Below are positions 10,136 through 20,043 of a DNA stretch of 64,000 nt, piece after piece (position 1 is the stretch's first letter; each line of letters opens with the position of its first letter). This stretch comes from DYJB01 sp963777165 (GTDB lineage Bacteria > Chloroflexota > Anaerolineae > Anaerolineales > E44-bin32). Under the pieces are notes generated by a model. The model did not search any database and was not told where the DNA came from. It was given only the letters and a program-made list of their open reading frames with translations. The position numbers and the translations under genes were made by a program. The DNA is taken from positions 310,001 to 374,000 of the forward strand of contig CAVZPO010000023.1 of assembly GCA_963777165.1 (NCBI GenBank). The letters are read 5' to 3'.

Positions 10136-10170
10136 CAGCGCCCGGTCGAAACGGCCGGGCGCTGCTCTTT
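10136..10170 (+). terminator. Rho-independent terminator after the moxR-DUF58 operon
   Basis: A 12-bp stem (10136-10147 with 10153-10164, one G-T pair) with a five-base loop GAAAC is followed by CTCTTT. It closes the plus-strand operon and lies between convergent genes. Confidence 0.85.
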
Positions 10171-10195
10171 AGGATGTGTGCCGTGGCGCGGTTCA

Positions 10196-10213
10196 GCCCC
10201 CGCGACAGGGGGC
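10196..10213 (-). terminator. Short hairpin just past apgM
   Basis: A 6-bp GC stem (GCCCCC/GGGGGC) with a six-base loop begins 5 bases past the apgM stop. It has no T-tract on the minus strand, so it is only a weak terminator candidate. Confidence 0.3.
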
Positions 10214-10217
10214 GGAT

Positions 10218-11429
10218 CTAGGCGCCGAACTTCTCCAACCGCAGGGCATGTGCCAGCATCAATGGCATGGCGTCGGTCGCCAGGAAGGTGCCCAGGCCCC
10301 CGTGAGCGCAGGCGGTCTCACCGAATCGTGTCTGGTCGTCGGTTCGGACCGTGGCCGGGGCCCAAAGCAGGAAGGGCACCGGGTGCCACGAGTGGGCCTT
10401 GAGTTTGGCGGGTGTGGAGTGGTCTCCGGCGACGACGAGCACGGCCGGCCCGAGCTTGAGCAGACCGGGGAGCGCGGCGTCGACGCCTTCGATCACGGCC
10501 GACTTGGCGGCGAAGTCCCCGTCCTCGCCGCGGCTGTCCGTCTTCTTGATGTGGACGAAGAAGAAATCGAAATCGTCCCACGCCCGGGCGACCGCGGCGA
10601 ACTCGTCCTCCGGCTTGTCGCCCTCGAACTTGAGCACCGTCATGCCGACCAAATCTGCAACCCCCTTGTACATCGGATAGGCTGCAATGCAGGCCGAACG
10701 CACGCCGAAGGTCTCGGGGAAGGATGGCAGCCCGGGATCGGTGCTGAAGCCGCGCAGCGTCAGGGCGTTGGCCTTGGGCTGATCGGCGATTGTCTTCCGC
10801 GCTTCAGCGATCCAGGCATTGAATAGTCCGGCCGTCTTCTTGGATCCGGCCTTGGTCGGGCGCGCCTCCAGCGGCGCCACGCCGGTGCGCTGAGGATCCG
10901 TGTCGGCGATGTCGGGCTCCAGGCCGGGTCCGCGCATCACGACGGCGAAGCGGTATTCCTGCACGTGCCGCACTTCGACCTGCACGCCGGGGATCCGGAC
11001 TTGCGCCAGCCTCTCGACCAGCGGAATCGCCTCGCCGGATGCGATCCGTCCTGCCCGGCGATCGGTGATCATTCCCTGGGCGTCGACGGTGCAGAAGTTG
11101 CCTCGCGCCGCCACCTCGCCCTTGCGTACGGCGATCCCGACGCCGACGGCTTCGAGCACGCCGCGTCCGACGACGTACGTCAAGGGGTCATATCCGAACA
11201 GCCCCAGATGGGCGGGTCCCGACCCGGGGGTCAGGCCGGGGCGGATGGGGATCGTCTGCCCCAAAGTGCCCTCCGTCGCCAGACGGTCGAGATTGGGCGT
11301 GTGCGCCGCTTCGAGCTCCGTGGGGCCGCCGGGCTCGAGCGGCAATCCTCCCAAGCCGTCCAGGACGAGCAAGATGATCTTGCCCGGAGCCTCGCGGCGA
11401 AGCTCGCGCATCAAATTGAAATCTGTCAT
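10218..11429 (-). CDS. apgM: 2,3-bisphosphoglycerate-independent phosphoglycerate mutase, archaeal type
   Basis: 403 residues. It interconverts 3- and 2-phosphoglycerate in the cytosol. Alkaline-phosphatase-superfamily features are visible: VLDGLGG near the N-terminus (first metal Asp), the active-site segment GSGPAHLGLFGYDP, VVAGDHSTP and HSWHPVPF near the C-terminus (metal ligands). Length matches ApgM (about 400) and not GpmI (about 510). ATG 11429 has AAAGGA 8 bases upstream. It is the one lower-glycolysis enzyme here on the minus strand, beside gapA, pgk and tpiA on the plus strand. Confidence 0.92.
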   Translation of the reverse strand: MTDFNLMRELRREAPGKIILLVLDGLGGLPLEPGGPTELEAAHTPNLDRLATEGTLGQTIPIRPGLTPGSGPAHLGLFGYDPLTYVVGRGVLEAVGVGIAVRKGEVAARGNFCTVDAQGMITDRRAGRIASGEAIPLVERLAQVRIPGVQVEVRHVQEYRFAVVMRGPGLEPDIADTDPQRTGVAPLEARPTKAGSKKTAGLFNAWIAEARKTIADQPKANALTLRGFSTDPGLPSFPETFGVRSACIAAYPMYKGVADLVGMTVLKFEGDKPEDEFAAVARAWDDFDFFFVHIKKTDSRGEDGDFAAKSAVIEGVDAALPGLLKLGPAVLVVAGDHSTPAKLKAHSWHPVPFLLWAPATVRTDDQTRFGETACAHGGLGTFLATDAMPLMLAHALRLEKFGA

Positions 11430-11470
11430 ACGGAGGTCCTTTCCGGCACAGGGGCAGGCCGATTCATGAG

Positions 11471-11500
11471 AAAGCCCCCACGCCCGGAGGGCAGGGGGCC
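11471..11500 (-). terminator. Probable terminator after the ABC ATPase gene
   Basis: On the minus strand GGCCCCC (11500-11494) pairs with GGGGGC (11479-11474), with an inner CCC/GGG pair, followed by TTT. It lies 20 bases past the ABC gene stop and 42 bases before apgM, so it may attenuate transcription into apgM. Confidence 0.5.
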
Positions 11501-11520
11501 CCTCAGGTTCAGGTCCGGGA

Positions 11521-12624
11521 TTAGACGATAGCGGTCTGATCGCCGTCGGGTGCGAACAAGTGCATGTTGTCCATGTTGAACACGATCTGCGTTTGCATGC
11601 CGGCACGGGCGTTGGTGCGGGGGTCGACGCGCCCGACGAAGCTCGACGTGCCGGCCAGCAGGTGCAGGAAGATCTCGTTCCCCATCAGCTCGGTAACATC
11701 CACCTGGACGCCGGCGGGAGCAGCGTGGATCCCCGGCGGTGCGAATTGAGGATCGTGGATGTCCTCCGGTCGGATGCCAAAGACCGTCGGCTTGCCCGCG
11801 TAAGGGGCGAAGCGGGCCACCTTGTCCGGCGGGACGGGGACCTGGAAGGCGCCGGCATCGACGACCAGGCCGCCATCGACTTTCTCAAGCCGGGCGTTGA
11901 AGAAGTTCATCGCCGGAGACCCGATGAAGCCGGCCACGAACACATTCGCCGGGTGATCGTAGAGGTGCTGCGGCGTGTCGAGCTGCTGGAGCAGGCCGCT
12001 CTTGATCACGGCGATTCGCGTCGCCATGGTCATCGCTTCCACCTGGTCGTGGGTGACGTAGATGAACGTCGTCTCGAGACGCTGGTGGAGCTTGCTGATG
12101 TTGGCGCGGGTCTCGACCCGCAGCTTGGCATCCAGGTTCGAGAGCGGTTCATCGAACAGGAAGACCTTCGGTTCGCGGACGATGGCCCGCCCGACCGCCA
12201 CGCGCTGCTTCTGGCCGCCGGACAGCTGGCGCGGCTTCCGGTCGAGCAGGCTTTCGATGCCCAGGATCTCGGCCGCTTCCTTGACCCTGCGCTTGATCTC
12301 GGCTTTGGGTGTCTTGCGCAGCTTGAGGCCGAAGGCCATGTTGTCGAACACGGTCATGTGTGGATACAGGGCGTAGGACTGGAACACCATGGCGATATCC
12401 CGGTCCTTCGGGGCGACGTCGTTCACCATCCGGTCGCCAATCAAGATGCGGCCTTCGGAGATCTCCTCCAGGCCGGCCAGGAGACGCAGCGCCGTGGTCT
12501 TGCCACAGCCGGACGGGCCGACCAGGACCAGGAACTCACGGTCCTGCACGGCCAGGTTGAGATCGTTGACCGCGATGACGTCCCCGAAGCGCTTCGAAAC
12601 ATGCTCGTAGGTTACGCTTGCCAT
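11521..12624 (-). CDS. Sugar ABC transporter ATP-binding subunit, UgpC/MsmK/MalK type
   Basis: 367 residues. Walker A GPSGCGKTT (about 36-44), Q-loop in VFQSYALYPHM, signature LSGGQKQR, Walker B VFLFDEP and switch His in VTHDQVEAM are all intact. The C-terminal TOBE/MalK-like regulatory domain has the conserved GIRPEDI. No permease or binding protein is adjacent, as is usual for shared ATPases that energise several sugar importers. ATG 12624 has GGGAGG 7 bases upstream. A TATAAT box lies 35 bases upstream on the minus strand. Confidence 0.9.
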   Translation of the reverse strand: MASVTYEHVSKRFGDVIAVNDLNLAVQDREFLVLVGPSGCGKTTALRLLAGLEEISEGRILIGDRMVNDVAPKDRDIAMVFQSYALYPHMTVFDNMAFGLKLRKTPKAEIKRRVKEAAEILGIESLLDRKPRQLSGGQKQRVAVGRAIVREPKVFLFDEPLSNLDAKLRVETRANISKLHQRLETTFIYVTHDQVEAMTMATRIAVIKSGLLQQLDTPQHLYDHPANVFVAGFIGSPAMNFFNARLEKVDGGLVVDAGAFQVPVPPDKVARFAPYAGKPTVFGIRPEDIHDPQFAPPGIHAAPAGVQVDVTELMGNEIFLHLLAGTSSFVGRVDPRTNARAGMQTQIVFNMDNMHLFAPDGDQTAIV

Positions 12625-12658
12625 GGCGCTGCCTCCCATCGTTATGTTTGGTGACGAC

Positions 12659-12687
12659 ATTATACATGTGACATCGAGACGACCCAA
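12659..12687 (-). promoter_or_regulatory. Promoter of the sugar ABC ATPase gene
   Basis: On the minus strand TATAAT occupies 12664-12659 and a poor -35 (TTGGGT) 12687-12682, with a 17-base spacer. It is back-to-back with the yvcK promoter. Confidence 0.6.
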
Positions 12688-12701
12688 GTGCTGAATGTTC
12701 G

Positions 12702-12730
12702 TTGACTGAGCTATTTAAGTCTGATATAGT
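12702..12730 (+). promoter_or_regulatory. Promoter of yvcK-gapA-pgk
   Basis: TTGACT (12702-12707), a 17-base spacer and TATAGT (12725-12730) form a near-consensus sigma-70-type promoter. The GTG start of yvcK begins only 8 bases after the -10, about where transcription should start. Confidence 0.8.
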
Positions 12731-12737
12731 CCGCTTC

Positions 12738-14108
12738 GTGGCTGAGACCGTTCCGGCTGGCCCCCGACCGGATCGGGGGCCAAACCATGTATGGCGCCAG
12801 TGGCGCCGTTGGCTTGAGCCCGGGATAGGAGTCAAACGCTGGCTCCTGCTGATGGTCCTGGGGACCGCCCTGATCGGTTTGGGGCTGGCCTACATCCTCC
12901 TGGACATCTACCGGGCCAATCCCAATTCGAACCTTCTGGCGACGATCAGCCTGACGGCACTGCCTCGCTGGGCCAGGGCGGTCCTGCTCGGCGCGGCCGG
13001 TTTGGCCTGCCTGCTCCTGGGGGGCTTCCGCCTCAACCGCACTCTGCTGGCACCGTTCATGCGCCCCGGGAGGCCGGTGGTCGACGCGATCTCCGAGCAC
13101 CGCCGGCTGGGACGGGGCCCGAAAGTCGTTGCCCTGGGCGGTGGCAACGGCCTGGCGACGCTGCTGCGCGGCCTGAAGGAACACACGACCAACCTGACCG
13201 CCATCGTGACCGTCGCCGATGACGGCGGTTCGTCCGGGCGATTGCGTCGCGACCTCGGCCTCCCGCCTCCGGGAGATGTACGCAACTGTCTGGCCGCCCT
13301 CTCGGATGACGAGGACCTGCTCACGCAGCTCTTCCAGTATCGATTTATGGATGGCGGCGATCTCGAGGGGCACTCCTTCGGCAACCTGTTCATCGCCGCC
13401 CTGGCCGGCGTAACTGGAAGCTTCGACCGCGGCGTGCTCGAGGCCGGGCGCGTGCTGCGGATCCGCGGCCAGGTCCTCCCCGCCACCCTGTCGGACGTGG
13501 CGCTGGTAGCCGACAAGACCGCGTCGGTGGATGCGCACGAGGTTCGTGTCTCGGGCGAGAGCCGCATCCCGACCTTCCCCGGACGGATCTCGCGCGTGCA
13601 TCTCGAGCCGGGCGAACCGCCGGCGTTTCCAGAGGCCATCCGGGCGGTACTCGGGGCCGACATGATCGTCATCGGCCCTGGCTCGCTCTACACCAGCATC
13701 CTGCCCAATCTCCTGGTGCCGGATCTGGCCGGGGCGATCCGAGCCAGCCGCGCCTTCAAGGTCTATGTCTGCAACGTCGCCTCCCAACCCGGTGAGACCG
13801 AAGGCTATGATTGCGGCCAGCACCTGGCGGCGCTTGAATCCCACATCGGCGCCGGCCTGGTGGATGGCATCCTGGTGAACACCTGCATCCTGCCCAATCT
13901 CCCGGAACGGGTTGTCCCCGTTCCTCTGGCAAAGGAATCGAGTCTGACAGTCCCAACCTTCCCGGCCGACGTCGTCGACCCGGAGCGCCCCTGGAGGCAT
14001 GATTCGGAAAAACTGGCCCACGTGCTGCTGAGACTGCTCGAGGAACGAACCGGGCCGCTCGACATGGCCCCGATCGACCGCGCGCAGTCACCGGCTCATC
14101 TCAACTGA
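12738..14108 (+). CDS. yvcK: YvcK/CofD-like gluconeogenesis factor with N-terminal membrane anchor
   Basis: 456 residues. Two membrane helices (about 38-62 and 82-100) precede the YvcK domain, which begins at VVALGGGNGL and contains TVADDGGSSGRLRRD and PPPGDVRNCL, the family's nucleotide-sugar-binding loops. YvcK proteins bind UDP-sugars and adjust carbon flux and cell-wall precursor supply. Position directly before gapA and pgk fits a carbon-flux role. GTG 12738 is the first in-frame start after the promoter; frames open upstream would start inside the -35. No ribosome site is possible, so the mRNA is probably leaderless. Confidence 0.85.
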   Translation: MAETVPAGPRPDRGPNHVWRQWRRWLEPGIGVKRWLLLMVLGTALIGLGLAYILLDIYRANPNSNLLATISLTALPRWARAVLLGAAGLACLLLGGFRLNRTLLAPFMRPGRPVVDAISEHRRLGRGPKVVALGGGNGLATLLRGLKEHTTNLTAIVTVADDGGSSGRLRRDLGLPPPGDVRNCLAALSDDEDLLTQLFQYRFMDGGDLEGHSFGNLFIAALAGVTGSFDRGVLEAGRVLRIRGQVLPATLSDVALVADKTASVDAHEVRVSGESRIPTFPGRISRVHLEPGEPPAFPEAIRAVLGADMIVIGPGSLYTSILPNLLVPDLAGAIRASRAFKVYVCNVASQPGETEGYDCGQHLAALESHIGAGLVDGILVNTCILPNLPERVVPVPLAKESSLTVPTFPADVVDPERPWRHDSEKLAHVLLRLLEERTGPLDMAPIDRAQSPAHLN

Positions 14109-14133
14109 TCTCACTCTCCACAGGAGAATCGCA

Positions 14134-15189
<1,056 letters not shown>

Positions 15190-15206
15190 CCTGACGGCTG
15201 CCCCTC

Positions 15207-15239
15207 CCGTCCCCCCGTCCGTGCTGGGCGGGGGGACGG
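15207..15239 (+). other. Intercistronic stem-loop between gapA and pgk
   Basis: CCGTCCCCCC (15207-15216) pairs perfectly with GGGGGGACGG (15230-15239), leaving a 13-base loop; only TT follows. It sits 17 bases past the gapA stop and ends just before the pgk ribosome site GGGAGG. It is more likely a processing or stability element, or a partial attenuator, than a full terminator. Confidence 0.6.
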
Positions 15240-15255
15240 TTCGCGGGAGGACCCC

Positions 15256-16428
15256 ATGGATAAGAAGACCGTACGCGACCTCGATCTCAAGGGGAAGCGC
15301 GTCCTGATGCGCGTCGATTTCAACGTCCCCATGAAAGACGGCGCCGTTACAGACGACAAGCGAATCCGCGCCTCGCTTCCCACGATCCAGTACGTCCTGG
15401 AGCAGGGAGCTTCCCTGATCCTGATGAGCCACCTCGGCCGCCCGAAGGGCGGCCCGGATCCGGAGTTCAGCCTGAAGGCGGCGGCCGAGGTGCTGGGCAA
15501 GCTTCTCGAGCGACCGGTCCGGATGGCCCCCGATTGCGTCGGGCCTGAGGTCGAGACCATGGCCAGGGCGCTCAAGCCCGGCGATGTCCTGATGCTCGAG
15601 AACGTGCGCTTTCACAAAGAAGAAGAGAAGAACGACCCGGACTTCGCGCGCCGGCTGGCGGCCCTGGGCGAGGTCTATGTGAATGACGCCTTCGGCTCTG
15701 CCCACCGGGCGCATGCCAGCACGGAGGGCGTTGCCCGATACCTGCCAGCCGTCTCCGGCTTCCTGATGGAACAGGAGCTGGAGTACCTGAGCAAGGCGAC
15801 CGACAACCCGCAGCATCCGTACATCGCCATCCTGGGCGGCGCCAAGATCAGTGACAAGATCGCGGTGATCGAGAACCTGCTCAAGAAGTGCGACCGGCTG
15901 ATCATCGGCGGCGGGATGGCGAACACGTTTCTGGCGGCCAAGGGCTACGCTATGGCGGACAGCCTGGTGGAGGCCGATGCCGTTGAGACCGCCCGTCAGA
16001 TCCTGGCCAAGGCGGGGGACAGGCTTCTCCTGCCCGTCGACGCGGTGATCGGGGACAAGTTCGAAGCCGACGCCGCCACGCAGGTGGTAGGCGTCGACAA
16101 GGTGCCCTCGGGCTGGCGGGTCATGGATATCGGCCCGAAGTCACTGGAGGCCTTCCAGGCCGCCCTCAAGGGCGCAAAGCTGGTCGTCTGGAATGGGCCG
16201 ATGGGTGTGTTCGAGTTCCCCAAGTTCGCCGAAGGGACGTTTGCTCTGGCGAAGTACCTGGCCGAGGTCGGAGCGATCACGGTCATCGGCGGAGGCGACA
16301 GTGCCAGCGCGGTGAAGAAGGCCGGCGTGGCCAAGAAGATGACGCATGTGTCGACGGGCGGCGGCGCCTCGCTCGAGTTCCTGGAGGGGAAGATCCTTCC
16401 GGGTGTTGCGGCGCTCAACCCCAGGTAG
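15256..16428 (+). CDS. pgk: Phosphoglycerate kinase
   Basis: 390 residues, the normal bacterial length. N-terminal MRVDFNVPM and SHLGRPKG bind the 3-phosphoglycerate; LGGAKISDKI and the C-terminal GGGDSASAVKKAG belong to the nucleotide domain. It makes ATP from 1,3-bisphosphoglycerate. ATG 15256 has GGGAGG 5-6 bases upstream. It is co-oriented with yvcK and gapA and probably co-transcribed, with the stem-loop between gapA and pgk able to set relative levels. Confidence 0.97.
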   Translation: MDKKTVRDLDLKGKRVLMRVDFNVPMKDGAVTDDKRIRASLPTIQYVLEQGASLILMSHLGRPKGGPDPEFSLKAAAEVLGKLLERPVRMAPDCVGPEVETMARALKPGDVLMLENVRFHKEEEKNDPDFARRLAALGEVYVNDAFGSAHRAHASTEGVARYLPAVSGFLMEQELEYLSKATDNPQHPYIAILGGAKISDKIAVIENLLKKCDRLIIGGGMANTFLAAKGYAMADSLVEADAVETARQILAKAGDRLLLPVDAVIGDKFEADAATQVVGVDKVPSGWRVMDIGPKSLEAFQAALKGAKLVVWNGPMGVFEFPKFAEGTFALAKYLAEVGAITVIGGGDSASAVKKAGVAKKMTHVSTGGGASLEFLEGKILPGVAALNPR

Positions 16429-16448
16429 AGCTCGCTGGAATGACGAAC

Positions 16449-16475
16449 GCAGTCCCCGCCATAGGCGGGGACTGC
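16449..16475 (+). terminator. Perfect inverted repeat after pgk
   Basis: GCAGTCCCCGCC and its exact complement GGCGGGGACTGC are separated by ATA. The 12-bp stem lacks a T-tract (TCGCG follows). It starts 20 bases past the pgk stop and precedes the kinase promoter, so termination is the likely role. Confidence 0.5.
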
Positions 16476-16528
16476 TCGCGAACTCGTGGCGGCAGGCTTT
16501 CAGTTTACGTGCAGTTTGCGGATGGTTG

Positions 16529-16557
16529 TTGTCCGGGTCACATCGATTGTCTATAAT
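16529..16557 (+). promoter_or_regulatory. Promoter of the Ser/Thr kinase gene
   Basis: TTGTCC (16529-16534), a 17-base spacer and a perfect TATAAT (16552-16557). The kinase ATG lies 24 bases downstream, after GTCAGGAG. Confidence 0.75.
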
Positions 16558-16581
16558 GGGCGCGCCTGAGGTCAGGAGCGT

Positions 16582-19122
16582 ATGCCATTCTCACCCGGTG
16601 AGAACGTCGGTCCGTATCGCATCATCGAGCAGCTGGGTCAGGGCGGTATGGCCACGGTGTTCAAGGCCTATCACCCCGGCCTGGACCGGTTCGTGGCGAT
16701 CAAGGTCATGCACCCCGCCTTCAAGCAAGACCCGACGTTCCTGGCACGCTTCCAGCGCGAGGCCCGCGTCGTCGCCAAGCTCGATCATCCCCATATCGTC
16801 CCGATCTACGACTACGCCGAGCACAACACCAATCCTTACCTGGTGATGAAGTTTGTCGAGGGGGAGACGCTCAAGGCGCGGTTGAGCCGGGGCCCGTTGA
16901 CGCGCGATGAGGGGTTGCGCATCGTCGATGCCATGGGAAAAGCGCTGGGCTATGCCCACAGCCGGGGGATTTTGCACCGCGATATCAAGCCATCGAACAT
17001 CCTGCTGTGCCCCGACGGTTCCATCTACCTGGCGGACTTCGGCCTGGCGCGAATTGCCCAGGCCGGCGAATCGACTCTCTCGAGCGAGATGCTTCTGGGG
17101 ACACCGCACTACATCTCCCCGGAGCAGGCGCGAGGGGAGCGCAATCTTGACGCCGGGACCGACATCTACTCGTTTGGCGTCGTGCTGTACGAGATGGTCG
17201 TCGGTCGGGTGCCGTTCAATGCCGACACCCCGTTCTCGATCATCCACGACCACATCTACACGCCCCTGCCCTTGCCGCAGAAGATCAACCCGCGCGTCCC
17301 GGACAGCGTGCAACGCGTCCTGCTCAAGGCGCTGGCCAAAGAGCGCGCCGACCGATACGCGACGGTCGAGGAATTGGCTGCGGCCTTCTTGAAGGCCGTT
17401 TCCGCACCGGCGCCAGGCCCGATGTCCGCCGACGGGGTCGAGACACTTATTGGGCCGCCGATCCCAGCGCCGGCCGCTCCCGGACAAGGCACCGGCGGCG
17501 GCGAGACAAGATCGGGAGGCGCGCCTCCTCCTGCAGCCGTGCACGCGGAGCGAGCCCCTACAGCGGCCAAGCCTCCTGCCGGTCGGAGGTCGGGCCGCAA
17601 GTGGTTGTGGATCGGCGCCGGCGTCGGGCTGGTGATCCTGTGTCTGCTGCTCTTTCTCGCCATTGCCAGCAATCAGGGTGGCGGTGGTACCGAATCGCCG
17701 CCGACGGAGCCCGCCCCCGCCTCGGCACAGACCGACGAGGCGCGTGATCCAGGGATGCTGGCTGCACGCGCCACCCTCGCTTCCAGCCCGGATGACCCGG
17801 CGGCGCGTCTTGCGTTGGCGGAAGCCGAAGCCCGCGCCGGTTTCCCGCTTGCGGCGTCGCGTGAGTATCGCAAAGCCGGCGACCTATTCATGCGAACACG
17901 GGCCAGCCTGCCGGCAGCCGAGGCGTACATGAAGGCCATCCAGTATGCCGGTGGCCCGGAGAAGGCCGATGCCGAGCTGATCGACTCAGCGCTCCACGCC
18001 GCCTTCCTGGCGGGGAGTGAGGATCCACCTGCCACGCTTGCCCTTCTGGAACAGGCGGTTTCAGAATATCCAGAGTGGCCACCGCTGCCTTCGCTGGAAG
18101 CACATGCCCACATCGCCCAGGGTGACATGAACCGGGCGCGGGAGATGGTCGACAAAGCACTGAGGCGCGACCCGAAGGATGGCATGGCGCTGGCCGTACA
18201 GGCTGAATGGTTGAAAGCAACGGGGGACGATGCCGGAGCCCGCCGGTCTGCAGAAGATGCCAAGGCGACCGGGACCCTCCCTGAGTGGATGCTTGCGGCG
18301 CTCACCAACGCCCTTGCCCAACCGCCAGACACGAAGTTGATTGCGATCGGCGGCGAAGGCATCGGCCCGGGTTTGTTCACCGACGCACGGAGCCTGGGGA
18401 TCGACGATGCGGGCCGGATCTACGTGGGTGAGTACGAAGGCGGGCGAGTGCAAGTGTTCGACGCCCGGGGTAAGTTCCTCACGCAGTGGTTCGCCGACCG
18501 CGAGTTTCCGCTGCGTGGAATGGCCGTGCGGCGTGATGGCGCCGTCTATACGGTGCAGGCGGGGGAGATCGTCCTGCGCGATGGGATGACGGGCAGTGCG
18601 ATCAGCAAGGTTGCCTACGCGGCGGGGAGTCACTTCGACGATATCGCCCTCGTCCCCGACGGGCGTGTGCTGACCGCCTGGTATGGGAACCGGGACGATC
18701 TGGTCGTCTTCAGCGCTGCGGGGGAAGCGATCCTGTCGATCCCCGAAGCGGTCAGTAAACAGACCGGAGAACCGGAACTCACCCTGCGCGTCGCGGCGGA
18801 TGGCCAGGGAAACTTGTGGGCGCTGGGCGTGTTCAGCACGGCGGTCTTCCACTTCGACGAGAAGGGCGGGTTCGTCAATCGCTTCGGAAGCCCGGGCGAT
18901 GAGTCCGGCCAGCTGCGCGCGCCCATGTCGATCGCCGTCGATGGAAAGGGTCGCGTGTACGTGGGCGACATGTCGGGCGTACAGGTCTTCAGGAGCGATG
19001 GCCGCTTCGTCGGGCGGATCGAGGTCGAGGGCCCGCCCTATGGCGTCTTCATTGACCCCGGAGGGCGACTTTGGGTAGCGAATGGGACCCACGTCCGCCA
19101 GTACGAGGTCGCCCTGCCGTGA
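16582..19122 (+). CDS. Membrane Ser/Thr protein kinase with TPR-like and NHL-like sensor regions
   Basis: 846 residues. Residues 10-270 are a Hanks-type kinase: Gly-rich LGQGGMATVF, Lys41 in VAIKVM, catalytic Asp134 in HRDIKPSN, DFG Asp152. A Pro/Ala-rich linker leads to one membrane helix at about 340-361. Outside, about 370-580 is Ala-rich and helical with TPR-like spacing (LAEAEARAGFPLAA), and 585-846 contains repeated NHL-like blades (GRIYVGEYEGGRVQVFD, GRVYVGDMSGVQVF) that should form a beta-propeller. The design suggests an envelope-sensing kinase. It replaces the PASTA domains seen in many relatives. It sits between pgk and tpiA but has its own promoter. Confidence 0.88.
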   Translation: MPFSPGENVGPYRIIEQLGQGGMATVFKAYHPGLDRFVAIKVMHPAFKQDPTFLARFQREARVVAKLDHPHIVPIYDYAEHNTNPYLVMKFVEGETLKARLSRGPLTRDEGLRIVDAMGKALGYAHSRGILHRDIKPSNILLCPDGSIYLADFGLARIAQAGESTLSSEMLLGTPHYISPEQARGERNLDAGTDIYSFGVVLYEMVVGRVPFNADTPFSIIHDHIYTPLPLPQKINPRVPDSVQRVLLKALAKERADRYATVEELAAAFLKAVSAPAPGPMSADGVETLIGPPIPAPAAPGQGTGGGETRSGGAPPPAAVHAERAPTAAKPPAGRRSGRKWLWIGAGVGLVILCLLLFLAIASNQGGGGTESPPTEPAPASAQTDEARDPGMLAARATLASSPDDPAARLALAEAEARAGFPLAASREYRKAGDLFMRTRASLPAAEAYMKAIQYAGGPEKADAELIDSALHAAFLAGSEDPPATLALLEQAVSEYPEWPPLPSLEAHAHIAQGDMNRAREMVDKALRRDPKDGMALAVQAEWLKATGDDAGARRSAEDAKATGTLPEWMLAALTNALAQPPDTKLIAIGGEGIGPGLFTDARSLGIDDAGRIYVGEYEGGRVQVFDARGKFLTQWFADREFPLRGMAVRRDGAVYTVQAGEIVLRDGMTGSAISKVAYAAGSHFDDIALVPDGRVLTAWYGNRDDLVVFSAAGEAILSIPEAVSKQTGEPELTLRVAADGQGNLWALGVFSTAVFHFDEKGGFVNRFGSPGDESGQLRAPMSIAVDGKGRVYVGDMSGVQVFRSDGRFVGRIEVEGPPYGVFIDPGGRLWVANGTHVRQYEVALP

Positions 19123-19278
19123 AGTGAGTGGGGCAACCCGTTCGAGGCTCAGGCGGTTCCTTCCTTGATGACGGGCGCGCCACAGCCAGGGCTGCCCAGG
19201 TATCCATGGCAGAGGGTACTCCCCGGCATTCCTGACGGGCTCCCCAAGCCCGTATGATGCGTCACCCGAGGTGCAAGC

Positions 19279-20043
19279 ATGGCTTCCCGAATTCCGATTG
19301 TGGCCGGCAACTGGAAGATGAATACCACCGTGGTCGAGTCCCTGGCGCTGCTCGAGGGGTTGCTGCCCGGGCTGGTATCGATTCCCGAGGTCGAGCGGGT
19401 CCTGTGTCCACCCTTCGTGTCGCTGGCGGTCATGGCGCCTCGGATGGCCGGCACAGGCATCGGGCTGGGGGCGCAGACGATGCATTGGGAAGATGCCGGC
19501 GCGTACACCGGTGAGATCTCGCCTGTGATGATCAAGGCGCTGTGCGGCTATGTCATCCTTGGGCATTCGGAGCGGCGAGCGTACTTTGGCGAGACCGATG
19601 GGACGGTCAACCAGCGCGTTCAGGCGGCCTTCCGCCACGGCCTGACGCCAATCGTGTGTGTCGGTGAGACGCTGGCCCAGTATGAGGCGGGCGAGACTGC
19701 TGAGCTCGTGCAGCGCCAGGTGCGAGAGGGCCTGGCAGGCCTCACCGCGGCGCAGGGTGGCCGGTTGGTGCTTGCCTACGAGCCTGTTTGGGCGATTGGC
19801 ACGGGGCGCGCCGCCACGCCAGAAGGGGCGAATGCTGTAGCGGGCGGCGTCATCCGGGCTGCCTTGGGTGAATTGTTCGGCGCTGAGACGGCGTCTACGA
19901 TTCGAATCCAGTACGGTGGAAGTGTGACTGCCGCCAACGCGGCGACGTTCTTCTCCCAGCCCGACATTGACGGCGCCCTCGTGGGCGGGGCCAGCCTGAA
20001 GCCGAACGAGTTCCTGCAAATCGTGACGGCTGCCAGGGCGTGA
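19279..20043 (+). CDS. tpiA: Triosephosphate isomerase
   Basis: 254 residues. GNWKMN with its active-site Lys, catalytic His in LGHSERR, catalytic Glu in AYEPVWAIGTG and phosphate-binding YGGSV are all present. It interconverts dihydroxyacetone phosphate and glyceraldehyde 3-phosphate. The 156-base gap before it contains a possible -10 (TATGAT at 19253) but no convincing -35. ATG 19279 is preceded by CGAGG. Its stop overlaps the next start (GTGA). Confidence 0.96.
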   Translation: MASRIPIVAGNWKMNTTVVESLALLEGLLPGLVSIPEVERVLCPPFVSLAVMAPRMAGTGIGLGAQTMHWEDAGAYTGEISPVMIKALCGYVILGHSERRAYFGETDGTVNQRVQAAFRHGLTPIVCVGETLAQYEAGETAELVQRQVREGLAGLTAAQGGRLVLAYEPVWAIGTGRAATPEGANAVAGGVIRAALGELFGAETASTIRIQYGGSVTAANAATFFSQPDIDGALVGGASLKPNEFLQIVTAARA

